From contig PUFA01000021.1 of NCBI GenBank assembly GCA_003508835.1, positions 4,504,501-4,568,500 of the forward strand: 64,000 nt of DNA, written 5' to 3'. The position numbers and the translations under genes are program-made. Of this stretch, positions 51,830-62,993 are shown in pieces. The notes below the pieces were generated by a model that saw nothing but the letters and a program-made list of their open reading frames with translations, was not told where the DNA came from and ran no database searches. Source of the DNA: Eonycteris spelaea. Lineage: Eukaryota > Chordata > Mammalia > Chiroptera > Pteropodidae. Position 1 is the stretch's first letter. Every line of letters begins with the position of its first letter.

Positions 51830-53225
51830 CGATGCAAGCCGCAAGGTCGCCTTCAAACACCGAAAGGAGACAAACCTGCTAACGTAGGATTCTTGACCCA
51901 GCAAAATACAGCTCAAAATATACTTCCCAATTTGCTTTTACGGACACGCACGAGCTGGAAGAACTGTGCCAGGTGTCCTTGCAGCCAGCTGGTGGCACCA
52001 GACAGAGCCTGACCCATACGAAGGGGCGGGGCACACCAGAGCTAGTTACCCCGTGGGGGATCGTAGAGACTGTTTTCTTATTACTTAAGTTATTTCAAAG
52101 GTAACGGACCCCTTAAAACTAAAATAGTAACAATGTTTGGAGGGGTTTGTGACGTGCAGAAATGAAATGCGCCCTGACAGGTGCACAGATGCAGGTGGTA
52201 ACCTGCATCTGTCATAAGGGTCTCCTGCTAAACGTGAAAAGGTGAAGTGACACAGGCATACTGGGGTCAGCCAGCGACGTGCTCTGTGAACCCTGTGGTG
52301 ACCTCTGAAATGACAAACCTATGGCTATAGAGCCAAGAAGAAAATCGAATCATAAAAAAAAAACAGTGTAAGAGAAGGCAGGAAAAAATAAAGAGCAAAG
52401 AACAGACAGGAAAAATAGAAAAGCAATAGCAATATAGATTAAAACCAAGGCTTGTCAATAATTATATTAAATGTAAACGGTTTAAACCCACCAATTAAAA
52501 GGCAGAGATTGCCAGACTGAATGGAAAAGCAAGACCCAATGAAATGCTGCTTGTAAGAAGCCCCCCTGAAACATAAGGGCACAAATAGGTTAAAAATAAA
52601 ACATGGACCAAAGATTCACCATGTTAGCATTCATACAAAGAAAACTGACTGACTGTATTAGCATCAGGAAAAGTAGATTTCAGAGTAAAAACATTACCAG
52701 GAAATCAAGTCTTCATGAAAGTAAAGGCCAGTTCATCAAAAGGACATAGCAGTCATAAATATTTATGTGCCCAATAACAGCGTCAAAACATCTTGACCAA
52801 AAATTGTTAGAAATGCAATGAGAAATAGTGGAGTCCACAATGACAGGAGGTTTCCGCAGCTCTCGGGAACCGACAGAATAAGTGTGCAGAAAGTGGCCAA
52901 CCAACCACATGGCGTGTGTCTCGAAGCCCCACCCACTTCCAAAGGGCACCCATCCATCTCAAGAGCTTCCAGAACACTTGCCTGGGGAGACGCCCTTCTG
53001 GGCCATAAGACAAGCCTACACGAATTTAACGTTATTCAGGTTGCACAAATCATGTTCTCTGCCCTCCCCACCCCCCAGAACTAAAGGAGAAACCAGTAAC
53101 AGAAAGATCTCTAGGGAAATCCCCAAACATTTGGAAGTTAAGTATCACATTCCCAAATAACCCCTAGATCAAAGAAGAAATCAAAAGGGAAATTAGACAG
53201 TATTTTGAACTAAATGAAAATGACC
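51830..53225 (+). repeat. Old L1 (L1M-like), ORF2 endonuclease region, sense
   Basis: L1 landmarks in order: TTCTTGACCCAGCAAAATAC; AATGTAAACGGTTTAAACCC with CAATTAAAAGGCAGAGATTG; CATAAATATTTATGTGCCC; GGGCCATAAGACAAGCCTAC; and CAAAGAAGAAATCAAAAGGG. This is the endonuclease-coding part of ORF2, broken by many stops. It is the same kind of element, in the same orientation, as 31740-33600 on the other side of CLPTM1L. Confidence 0.8.
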
Positions 53226-53233
53226 ACTGGGGG

Positions 53234-53247
53234 CCAGCAGAGGGCTG
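53234..53247 (+). promoter_or_regulatory. Candidate CTCF site (CLPTM1L-TERT interval)
   Basis: CCAGCAGAGGGCTG fits the CTCF core CCASYAGRKGGCRS at 13 of 14 positions. It lies just past the L1 fragment and 2.5 kb before the TERT start codon. Confidence 0.55.
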
Positions 53248-53279
53248 GAGGCAGACCGGTTCTCTGCCTCGCAGTGTCC

Positions 53280-53390
53280 TGGGCAGAATGATGTCCCCAA
53301 ATGCCACATCCTGGTCCTAGAACCTCACCTGGCATGAGGGACTTTGAAGGTGGGGTCCTATGAAGGATTCTGGGCTGCAGAGGTGGCCCA
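53280..53390 (+). repeat. Old interspersed repeat copy, same family as 30525
   Basis: GCAGAATGATGTCCCCAAATG, then CCACATCCTGGTCCTAGAACC and GACTTTGAAGGTGGGGTCCT follow the same consensus order as the copy at 30525-30690. Confidence 0.55.
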
Positions 53391-53550
53391 TGTGAGGGGG
53401 ACCGGGGCCAGGGTCAGGAGGAGCTGTGGGCGGTCTGTGTGAGGGAGGCCGGGGTTGGGTTGAGACGGGAGGAGGTGTGGGCAGCCTGTGTGAGGGAGGG
53501 AGGCCAGGGTCAGGGTCGGGGTCGGGTCTGGAGGAGCTGTGGGCTGGAAG
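53391..53550 (+). repeat. G-rich minisatellite upstream of TERT
   Basis: About three degenerate copies of a 50-60 bp unit: TGTGAGGG...GGCC(G/A)GGGT...GGAGGAGCTGTGGGC. They differ by small internal duplications (CAGGGTCAGGGTCGGGGTCGGG). It lies about 2.2 kb before the TERT ATG. Confidence 0.8.
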
Positions 53551-55290
53551 CAGAGGCCAGTGTGGCTTGGAGCGTGGAGCCCTAAGGCTGCCCCGGGGTC
53601 TTGCCCCATGCCCACACGGGTCTGGGGTCGTGCTGGCTCGTGTGCACATCAGGACACTGGTGGCCAGGTCTGCACTGCCCTGTGGTCAGTGTTTGAAGGA
53701 CAGCTTGTGTGTCTTCGCGTACGTCCTGTTAATGTCATGCTGCATTTGCTGGTCACCGTCCAGGCCCACTGAGCCGTTTGAGTCCTGATTCTGCGACCTG
53801 CCGCCCTGGCTCCTCACCCACTACAGATCTGACCTGAGCTGCCTGCGGTCATGCAGGACGCCGTTGACAGGGCGCCCGGGGAGCTCGGCCTGCCAACTGA
53901 TGGGCACGGGCTGTACCAAAGCACTTCACTGCGGCTTGTCCCCACACACCAGCCCCTGCCCCGTGCTCCCACCCACAGCCGAGCCGTGCGCAGAAAACAG
54001 CGTGTCATCTGTCTAGACATTCCCTTGGGGTCAGGTCACCGTCCCTGGTCTGAAAGGCTATGGAACCCCATTTTCCACCCTTTGCTCGGACTATGCCTCA
54101 GTACTTTCTGCAATCAACCAGAGATTGGCGCCTCGGCGGGCAGCCCTGCGGGCTCCAGCCATCTCCCGGGGCGACGCACCCAGTTACTGCACAAGGCTGC
54201 AGTCTCGGGATGTTGGCCTCTTACTGGTCCTCGTGCCACCTCCCATGGGGCCAGGGGCCTTGCTCAGTGGGCAGGAGGGTGCAGCAGCACTCCTTGGCTC
54301 CCAGGGCAGAACCTGGCTATGGGTGTAAGGCCCCCCGCTGCCTTCCGGGAAACCTCAAATGGGACTTCATGGTTGTGTTTTCCGGTAAATGTCAATGTGG
54401 CCTTCTCCCTGGAGACGTTAGGCCCGCCCCTCAGCTCTCAGAGAGGACGGCGGTCAGCAGCACCGCAGGGCGCTCTGCCCTGAGCAGGTCCCGCCAGGCT
54501 GGGGCGGTCCTCACCAGGCACGTGGCACCGTGTCCACCTCAGTTGCTTCTGCTCTTTCGTTTAAACCGTTTCTGGGCTTGCCCGGGTGAACCCGAGTGGC
54601 CTTGCTGTGGAACAGACAGACTTCCTGGAGCCCCTCACTCTGTGGGCTTCGGGGCAGCATCCCACCATCCCGGGTCACCAGTGGGCTCACCCCAGCTGTG
54701 GGGGGCGGGCGAGGTCTGTTCAGACACTGTGCCCATGAATGGAAGTGACTCCTGACCAGGTTTTCGCCGACACACGGCCAGACTCCGACCCACGAGCCGT
54801 CACCTCCAGACCCGGTGGTTTACCGGCTTAGCGACTTCAAGTCGAACATCCCTTAGCATCTGGGTTTGAGAGGGTCTCATTAGGGCGACCCCTCTGAACT
54901 GTCTTGTTCACACGACCAGCATTGTCCAAATTGTCCCCTGAGTCTGGGGAGGCCCTCTGCCACTGGGCAGGAAGCAGGGCCTCCCGGCTCCTTCTGGGGC
55001 GATGAGGCTGCGGGGAGGTCTGGGACCTGTTGTGTCACCTCCCTGCCCGTGGTTTGGAAGGCGTGACCTGAGTGCGAAGCTACGGACATGCGAGGCAGGG
55101 AGCCTGTGGCTCCACTGTTGGCCCTTCTGCCTATGGACCAGATGCGTGATGAACAGAGATCCGATTTGGAGTTTCTGTTTATGGTCGGGACAAGAGAAGC
55201 CTAAGAAGCCAACGAGAAATTACAGCCTTGGGTCAAGGGGACCGAGTCCGTCTGGGGGACTAGCCACGGCCTGCTGACCACTGTCCACTG
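53551..55290. other. TERT upstream region, no feature recognised
   Basis: Unique-looking GC-rich sequence between the minisatellite and the TERT CpG island. No exon or repeat recognised. Confidence 0.4.
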
Positions 55291-55539
55291 CCCGCGCCTG
55301 GAAGAGCTCCGGGAGCACGCCGGCTCCCGCCCAGGACGAGCGGTGCCCACACTTTCTCCAGGCCCGCCGGGCTGCGGAATGGTGGTCTCCATTCTCTCCT
55401 TCGCACGTCGCGACACACTGCTCTGCGCCTTCCAAACCCCTCTGCTGGACCCAGCGGGGCCCTCTGTGCGGGCGGCTGGCAGGTGCAGCCGTGCGGTGGA
55501 GGCGCGCGCGGTCCTCGTTGAAACCCGGCGCCAATACCG

Positions 55540-55748
55540 AGGACCCGCCCTCTGGGGCGGGAGGGAAGGTAAAGGGCAGGGCACCTATCGCCCGCAACCC
55601 CGCCCCTTCCTTCCCTAGCCCCGCCCCTCAGCGCAGACCCCGCCGGCCCCGCCCCTTCCTCCGCGCCGACCGCCCTCCTCCTGGACCCCCTTAGCCACGC
55701 GCTCGCGCTGGAGGTCTCCGCACGTGGGAGGCCCGCGCGCTTCCCGCG
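55540..55748 (+). promoter_or_regulatory. TERT: TERT core promoter and 5' UTR
   Basis: TATA-less, CpG-rich promoter with three CCCCGCCCC GC boxes (55598-55606, 55619-55627, 55647-55655). TTCC words next to them (CCTTCCTTCCC at 55605-55615, and CTTCC at 55655-55659) could bind ETS factors on the minus strand. The E-box CACGTG at 55721-55726 lies 23 bp before the ATG. Human TERT has the same arrangement of Sp1 sites and a MYC/MAX E-box near the start codon. Confidence 0.85.
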
Positions 55749-55967
55749 ATGCCGCGCGCGCCCCGGTGCCGCGCCGTGCGCTCCCTGCTGCGGAGCCGCT
55801 ACCGCGAGGTGCTGCCGCTGGCCACCTTCGCGCGGCGCCTGGGACCCGAGGGCCGGCGACTCGTGCAGCGCGGGGACCCTGTATCCTTCCGCTCGCTGGT
55901 GGCCCAGTGCCTCGTGTGCGTGCCCTGGGACGCGCCGCCGCTTCCTGCCGCCCCGGACTTCCGCCAG
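55749..55967 (+). CDS. TERT: TERT exon 1
   Basis: 73 codons, [20 protein letters not shown]...APDFRQ, start of the TEN domain. Donor GTGGGC. Length identical to human. The intron after it is 129 bp. Confidence 0.97.
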
Positions 55968-58900
55968 GTGGGCTGCCCCGGGACCCCGGCGTGGCCTGCG
56001 GGGTGGGGGTGGGAGCCGGGGGAATAAGGCCTGAGGTGCCACGCGCCAGCTCCCGGGCAACGACGTCCTCAGCGACTCGGCACCCCTCCCCTGCAGGTAT
56101 CCTGTTTGAAGGAGCTGGTGGCCAGGGTCGTGCAGAGGCTGTGTGAGCGCGGCGCGCGGAACGTGCTGGCCTTCGGCTTCGCGCTGCTGGACGGAGACCG
56201 CGACGGCCCGCCGGTGGCCTTCACGACCAATGTGCACAGCTACCTGCCCAACACCGTGACTGAGACGCTACGCAGCAGCGGCGCGTGGGGGCTGCTGCTG
56301 CGCCGCGTGGGCGACGACGTGCTCACCCACCTGCTGGCACGCTGCGCGCTCTACCTGCTGGTGGCCCCCAGCTGCGCCTACCAGGTGTGTGGGCCGCCGC
56401 TCTACGACCTTTGCACAACGCCACACGCGGGCGGGGCCCTGACGGGCTCTCCCGAACCGACCTGCCAGGGTTGGAACCGCGGCCGAGGGGTGGTCGGGAG
56501 ACCCCAGCGCCTGCAGGCCCCTGGCGCTAGGCGGCGTCTGGGCGGTGCGGGAGGAAGTCCGCCTCAGGCCAAGCGGCCCAGGCGCGGCCTGGGTCTGGAC
56601 ACCACCCGACAGGCAGGCGTCCCAGGCCCACCGGGGCAGGGACGGGCGCGTGGGCCGGGTGACAGCAGTCCCCGCGTGGTGACACTTACCAGAGCCGCAT
56701 CTGGGGAGGGCGGGCCGCGCAGGACTTGTCGCCCTGACCTGCCTCTGGGCCGCGAGCGCGATGCGGCACGTCCCCAGGGCGCGCCCGGTCCTCATGCGTT
56801 CGCAGATACCAAGCAGTTCCTTTACTGCTCGGGTGGCAGGGAGCGGCTGCGCTCCACCTTCCTGCTCAGCTCCCTGCGGCCCAGCCTGACGGGGGCCCGG
56901 AGGCTCGTAGAAGCCATCTTCCTGGACTCGAAGCCCCTGCAGCGGGGGGCTCCCCGCCGGACGCGCCGCCTGCCCGCGCGCTACTGGCGGATGAGGCCCC
57001 TGTTCCGGAAGCTGCTTGGGAACCATGCGCGGTGTCCATACGGCGCGCTCCTCAGGACACACTGCCCGCTGCGGCCCGCGGACAGGCCGGCGGGGTCCGG
57101 CGCCCAGGATTGCGGCGGGGCGGGCGTCGGCGCCGCGGACGAGGATGCCGGCTCACGGCGGCTGATCCAGCTGCTCCGCCAGCACAGCAGCCCCTGGCAC
57201 GTGTACGGGCTCCTGCGCGCCTGTCTTCACCGCGTGGTGCCCGCCGGCCTCTGGGGCTCCAGGCACAATGAGCGGCGCTTCCTGAAGAACGTCAAGAAGT
57301 TCCTCTCCCTGGGGAAGCACGCCAGGCTGTCGCTGCAGGAGCTGATGTGGAAGATGAGAGTGCGTGACTGCACCTGGCTGCACTCCCGCCCAGGTGAGCT
57401 CACGCGCGTGTGGCCGCCCCCTCCTGGGGTCCCCTGCCCTTGCCGCAGCAGGGCATCTGAGGGTCCTTACTGCTGTGCAATGGCGCCCCGGATCCACTGC
57501 CTCCCACCCCGTTCGCATCATGGACTCAGGCAGGTTCTGGGCGCTGGGGACGGGCAGTCAGCAGAGGGGACATGAGAAGTTAGGACTGGCAACCAGAAGT
57601 TGCCGTGAGCATACCCGGAGTCTGTCCACAATCTCTTTGTGACCTCGAGATTTATCCCTGTGAAGTGGGGGCCTGCTGACAGGTAGGGACGAGAACCCCC
57701 TTTCCTGGAGGTGGGAGATCTGGCTTGCTGATGCCTCACGTCAGCCCAGGTGCAGACCCGAACTCGAGTTTCAGTGCGTCTGCTGTGCCGGGTGGGGCAG
57801 ACGGGCAGCGAGAAGGCCGTCTGGAGCACGAGGACCCCGGCCCCAGCTTTAAGAAGCAGAGCGTCCCCAGGGGGCAGAGGGGGCCGCGGGCACCCTCCTG
57901 TGTCAGGGAAGTGGCAGCCGTGGGTGCCCTGCCCCTTTCCACGCTGCCGGCCTGCAGTGCCACCCCGCACTTGATTTTCTGGGCTTGCTGATGAGGTTGC
58001 TCCAGGCTGGGACCCAGCTCCCGGACCTCCGAGGTGTCCTTGTGTGCTTCCTTCTGTGACTTCAGCCGCACGAGTTGTCCTCGGCTGAATAACGGGTGCG
58101 TGGGACAGCCTTGGCCTCGGGCTCCTGTTCTGATCACGGCTGCCCGAGGTCACCTCGTGCACCCCGGCCTCCGTGCAGGCCATCTGCCAGGCGCTCTGTC
58201 CCCTGCTCTGGCTCCCTTACCTCTGTCCAGCTAACCTGGACCATTATCCTGCCCTCCGTGCTGCCCACTGCCTCCTGTTGGGTTCCTGACGGGGGCTGGG
58301 CACTGGCACAGCCCCGCCCCGCCCCTCCCCACCCCCCCCCACCGGGCTGGCGGCCACCTGGTCCCATGACCTGGGCACACACCGCGCTGGCCGGGGCCCT
58401 ACTCTGCTGCACACCACCTCATGCAATTGCTTTCTGAACCACGTGGGCATGTTTCTCCTGCCAAGGACACCTTGACCTTTAGGGTGGAGCCGGTGGGACC
58501 TTATTGGGGCTTTGTGTTGAGGTCCGTTAGTTTTACTGATGGTCGTGTCCTTCCTCTGCTCTCTTCGGCTCCCTCTGCCCTCTAACCTCTCCAGGGGATG
58601 TCCCCTGACCCCGTCCCGCTCGGCTGCGCCGTGCTGAGCCATAATTCACATTTTGATGTCGACTGCGTTGAAGTATTTTTCTTCCATCATTTCTTTGATC
58701 AGTGAGTCAGTCATTTGGACGTGTGTCTTTAGTTTCCAAGTGCACAGTGTGTTAAGTCGTGGTTTTGTTCTGCATTCGGACCCAGTTGTGTGGTGGCCGG
58801 CGTGACCCTAGCTCTCTGTATGCTCCTGTGCGGGTAGTCTCCACCGATGTCCCCCGTGTCCTGGAGGCCCGGGCTGGCGGTCACTGCATCAGGTCTGTTG

Positions 58901-61900
58901 TGGCACCGTGAGAAACTGCGTATCTGGCCCTTCCTGTTCCCAGAGGTTTACTTGGTTTCACGGGGCACGTGCGTGTTAGGAGCTTTAGCCCCTGTAGAGC
59001 ATCTACTCTCTCGCCTTCCGGCTCGCGGGTGGCCGCTCTGGCTTCCTGGGGGGTGGTGCTTGCTCCCCGCACCTGTGTGCTTACATCTCCATCGTCAGCC
59101 TTCTCACGTCCACGTGGGTTAGACGTGTCTTATCAACAGCACGTGGCTGGCATTTTAGTCTCAATCCGGCATGACAGCCTTTGCCACCTCCCGGGCAACC
59201 CGGCTTCGTTTTCCCATGACCACAGACACGTCCGCACGCTTGACCTTCGTCCCTCTTTCCCGTCCGCCTGCCCTGCCCACGTCTGTCTCGCGTCCTCGGT
59301 GATGGCGTGTGTCTCCCCGCGGCGCGTCCCCGTCCCGGTGCTGGCCTCTCCGTGCTCAGCGGTCACGCGCTCCATTCCCTCCCTGCTGGTCACCCTTCTG
59401 CTGAGCAGCGGAAGGACCGCGGCACATGTTCTGATTGACCACCACCGCATCCTGTGTGCTGTCCCCCCACTGACCTGGTTATGCCCCAAATTAGACACTT
59501 GTCACTATTTCCCGAGGTCACTGCCTAGCTTTACACAGCCCTCCTTGTTCACTGTTCTGTCCCCTGTCCCCGACCTGCCTCCGGGCCCCTTTCTTCTCCT
59601 TTTGTGTTTCTTCCTGTGCCACGGCCCTGGGCAGCCTGGTGACACCGTGGACCTCGTCTCCTGGTGTGTCCAAGCGTGCCGAGCAGGACCGCAGGCCCGG
59701 CCCGCGCCGTGCGCCCCCTCCCAGCTGGCCGGCCGCCGCCGCTGCTTATGGGCGGTTTGGCCTGGAGAACGCCCAGCGTTCGGGGCTCTTGCTGCTCGGC
59801 GTGATGCCGGCCACCATGAGACCAGTGCCCAGCGGCGTGTCTCTGCGGAGCGCACGTCTGCTGGCCACCCGGGCCGGGCAGGACGGTGACACTTGTGTCA
59901 TCGCGGTCTGGCAGAGCCCTGTCGCGAGGCGCACGCGTAAGGTGCTGAGCAGCCGCGTGGGAGGGACACGCGGGAAGGGGCAGCCGGCTGGACTGCGGCT
60001 CCGTCCGGGCCGCCTGTCCTGCCCGCGCGAGCCGTGCCCTCCCGCTGCAGGCGGCCGTGCAGTCCCCGCGGCGGAGCACCGGCGGCGGGAGGCGGTGCTG
60101 GCCAGGCTGCTGTGCTGGCTCATGGGCAGCTACGTGGTCGAGCTGCTGCGCTCCTTCTTCTACGTCACGGAGACCACGTTTCAGAAGAACCGGCTCTTCT
60201 TCTTCCGGAAGAGCATCTGGAGCCAGCTGCAGCACCTCGGGGTCAGGTACGTGCCGGCTCGGACCCCAGGGCCCCTGCTGACCTGCAGCACCGGGGGCTG
60301 CGCGCGGTGGTCCCACGGGTCTGGAAAGGGGGGGCAGCGTGCAGGCAGACCACCCGCTCATCCCCGGCCTGCGGTCGGCTCTGTTTTAATTTGCACAAAA
60401 AAAAATGGGCCTTGTGTCGCAAAGGTGATGAAACTCACTCAGCTGATGACTCGCTGGGGAAGTGTCCAGGGACAGAGGCGTCCTCTGAGTGGCTCTGTCT
60501 CGGCAGCTCAGAGGCCGCAGGTCCCCTGGGAGGGTTGTGGCAGGTGTCAGCAGGGGGCAACCTGTTGGTCCAGCTGTGACACACAAGCCCTCCACTCTGT
60601 GGCCGGCCTGGTCAGGTGCCCTGTGCCCTCAGGGCTCGTGAGGAACCTGAGTGGCCAGATCGGGGCTCTGTGCACACTGTGGTCACACCCATGCCAGAGT
60701 CACATATCCGTGGCGGGGGGCGGGTACCCCTGAGCCCAGGGGCACTGGACTCCGATCCCCCAGCGTCTGGTAGAGGGTCTGGAGGCCTTGATCGTGGATC
60801 TGAGTCAACACCTAACTACCTAAGTAATTCGTGGCGCATGAGCCAAGGTGGCCATTGAGGCCCACTGGGGACCGTCACCCTGCCCAGTGGGCATTCGAGC
60901 CCCCGAGGGGCTGTGCCATTGGACCGCCTTCACTGCTGTGGCCACCAGCCGGGAGCTTCCTCGGCCGCAGCTAACCTGTGGCCAGGGAGCGGGGCTCCCC
61001 GGGGAGACGGTCTGTCCCTTTGTGGGCTGCACCAGGACTCTGCACATCCCACGTGGGAGACGTGGGGGCTCTCGCCTGGGGGTCCCGTGGTGTCCCGGGC
61101 TCTGCTGGGGGCGGGGGGCTGCAGCAGCCAGGCAGCCAGCAGGCTGGCTGCCCGGTCCCTGCGTGGCCCTCACCCACGTCCCTGCGGCCCTCTGCCAGGC
61201 AGCACTTCCAGAGGGTGCGGCTGCGGGAGCTGTCGGAGGCGGAGGTGAAGCTGCTGCAGGGGGCCCGGCCGGCGCTGCTGGTCTCCAGGCTCCGCTTCGT
61301 CCCCAAGCCCGGCGGGCTGCGGCCCATCGTCAACATGGGCTACGTCCTGGGCTCCAGGACCGTCTGCAGGGACAAGAAGGTCACGCCTCTGCCTCGTTTC
61401 CTAAGCAAAGTGTATTCCACCCCCAGGCTTGGTGTCCAGGGAGGTGGACAGCGGGGAAGGCGGGCAGAGCACCTTGCCCAGCCGTCTCCTGGGGCTGGCG
61501 AGGAGCTCAGGGCAAGGCCCGTCCTCGAGGCTGCCGAGCAGGCTCTGAGGCTCCACGGGGCTGTCATGACACGGACCTGTGACACGAGGGACCCACATGG
61601 TGCTGTGTCCTGCCGTGGTGTGGGGGACACATGCTCCGAGACGTGGGGGCAGAAGGGACTGGCGGGTCAGCCACAGGGTTCTGGACCTTGTAGGACCCTA
61701 ACTGCTTGGCACCCCCTCCCCCACCGTGTCTCTGCCTCTGACCCCTCTGAGTGCCTCACTGCACCGTTTGGGGGTGACTTTGTCATTATTGGTGTCCCCA
61801 AAAGAAAAGGTGAAGCTGTCAGTCTGGGTGAGGGAGCTGGTTTGGTCTGAGTGAAGTCGTGCTCCTCGCTGTGGGGGCGGGGTCCCCAGGAGGCAGAGGT

Positions 61901-62993
61901 GGGCCCTGCTTGTAGCTAGTTGCAGTTTTCCCCAACGGCTTTGTGGGGTTCCGGGGCGGGTCCCTGGGAGACCGTGGGTGTGGGGTGGGGTGTGCCAGCA
62001 TCCGAGGGGAGCGGGGCAGTGGGGTCCGAGGCGGGGCTGCCAGGTCCCCCGTGCCCTGGGCTGGGGTCACCCTGTGACGAGGCCGCGCCTGACCGTCTCG
62101 CAGACTCAGCACCTCATCTCGCGGGTCAAGACACTGTTCGGCGCCCTCAACTACGAGCGCACACGGCGGCCGGGCCTTCTGGGCGCCTCGGTCATGGGCA
62201 TGGATGACATCCACCGGGCCTGGCGTGCCTTCACGCTGCGCGTGCGGGCCCGCGGCCCGGCACCCCCGCTCTACTTCGTCAAGGTGGGCGCCCCGCCCCG
62301 GAGCCCGGCGGGCTGCCGGCCCTTGGGACACCCCACCACAGGGGCCCCAGCCCGGAGTGGGGTGCGGCTGGGCCTCGGGCCATCTGCCTGGGAGCAGGGA
62401 GGGTGGTGACCTTGTCTCCATCTGGGGTGCTCGGCCCTGTGGCAGAAACTGCAGACCTCTGTGGCTGATGTGGACTCGGGTCCCTGCAGCCCAGCTCCAC
62501 GGGGCTGTGACATGCTACACACACAGCTCACAGAGCCTGGGTGCGCGAGGCAAGGGCCCAGCCACCCTGGGGTGTCACAGTCTGGGGATGTGGGTGTAGG
62601 GAGGGACCTGGGCTGCCCTGGGGTGTCACAGTCTGGGGGACAGGGGGTGTTCCGTGGGAGCCCATGGCAAGCGTGTGTGGCTGGTGCGGGGCTGTGGGCC
62701 GGGTTTGGGGTCCCTGGCCCTGGAGTGACCAAGTCACTGCAGGGTTCGCCAAGGGCAGGTCAGCCCGCTGGGACCTGGGACACGGGGGCCATGGCGAGTG
62801 TGTGAGCAGCGTGTAAGTGGTCTTGGTCCCCACAGGTGGATGTGACAGGGGCGTACGACGCCCCCCTCAGGACAGGCTGGAGGAGGTGGTGGCCAGCGTC
62901 ATCAGGCCCCGAGAACACACCTACTGTGTGCGCCAGTACGCCGTGCTCCAGAGAACCGCACACGGGCACGTCCGCAAGTCCTTCAAGAGACAC
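55749..62993 (+). CDS. TERT: Telomerase reverse transcriptase, exons 1-6 (3' partial; one frameshift)
   Basis: TERT copies the telomerase RNA template onto chromosome ends in the nucleus. Six exons match the human protein in order. They encode the N-terminal TEN domain (exon 1 and start of exon 2), the linker with nuclear localisation motif KRPRR (56571-56585), the RNA-binding domain with the T motif ([16 protein letters not shown], exon 3), RT motifs 1 and 2 ([16 protein letters not shown], exon 4) and motif A with the first catalytic Asp (VDVTGAYD, exon 6). Exon lengths are 219, 1297, 196, 181, 180 and 158 bp (human 219, 1354, 196, 181, 180, 156). Exon 2 is shorter because the linker is shorter. 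Exon 6 has one missing base and one extra codon. Exons 7-16, with the second and third catalytic Asp, lie beyond the window. The start is fixed by [16 protein letters not shown], as in human. Confidence 0.96.
56097..57393 (+). CDS. TERT: TERT exon 2 (TEN domain, linker, RNA-binding domain)
   Basis: 1,297 bp, open throughout, [20 protein letters not shown]...TWLHSRP plus one base. It holds the rest of the TEN domain ([27 protein letters not shown]). Next comes a poorly conserved linker with KRPRR, then the RNA-binding domain ([48 protein letters not shown]). Acceptor CTGCAG, donor GTGAGC. 19 codons shorter than human, all in the linker region. Confidence 0.96.
58650..58950 (-). repeat. Old L1 fragment, TERT intron 2
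   Basis: GAAGTATTTTTCTTCCATCAT, then GATCAGTGAGTCAGTCATTTGG and TTTAGTTTCCAAGTG follow the reverse strand of an old L1 (tttgattagtaatttagttatttggatgtg). The rest of intron 2 (57394-60050) shows no exon or other recognised element. Confidence 0.65.
60051..60246 (+). CDS. TERT: TERT exon 3 (T motif)
   Basis: 196 bp, [20 protein letters not shown]...QLQHLGV plus two bases. Carries [18 protein letters not shown], the telomerase-specific T motif that binds template-boundary RNA. Acceptor CTGCAG, donor GTACGT. Confidence 0.96.
61199..61379 (+). CDS. TERT: TERT exon 4 (RT motifs 1 and 2)
   Basis: 181 bp, completing Arg then [20 protein letters not shown]...SRTVCRDKK. Motif 1/2 region [20 protein letters not shown]. 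The donor is GTCACG, a weak GT site, but phase and length agree with human. Confidence 0.94.
62104..62283 (+). CDS. TERT: TERT exon 5 (insertion in fingers domain)
   Basis: 180 bp, [20 protein letters not shown]...APPLYFVK. Acceptor TCGCAG, donor GTGGGC. In frame. Confidence 0.95.
62562..62645 (+). repeat. Two-copy 51-bp tandem, TERT intron 5
   Basis: CCCTGGGGTGTCACAGTCTG occurs at 62565 and again at 62616, a 51-bp period with about 1.6 copies. The remainder of intron 5 is G-rich without other recognised features. Confidence 0.85.
62836..62993 (+). CDS. TERT: TERT exon 6 (motif A), frameshifted
   Basis: 158 bp against 156 in human. VDVTGAYDA is in frame and includes the motif A aspartates. 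Then the C-run at 62861-62866 is one C short, and the match continues in another frame ([12 protein letters not shown]...KSFKRH). Relative to human there is also one extra codon (RPREHTYC against KPQNTYC), giving a net +2. Acceptor CCACAG, donor GTGAGG. Confidence 0.92.

Noticed and set aside
55260..56237. 325-codon minus-strand frame across the TERT promoter and exon 1
   Set aside because: Antisense of a GC-rich CpG island and conserved coding exons. No recognisable domain or start context.
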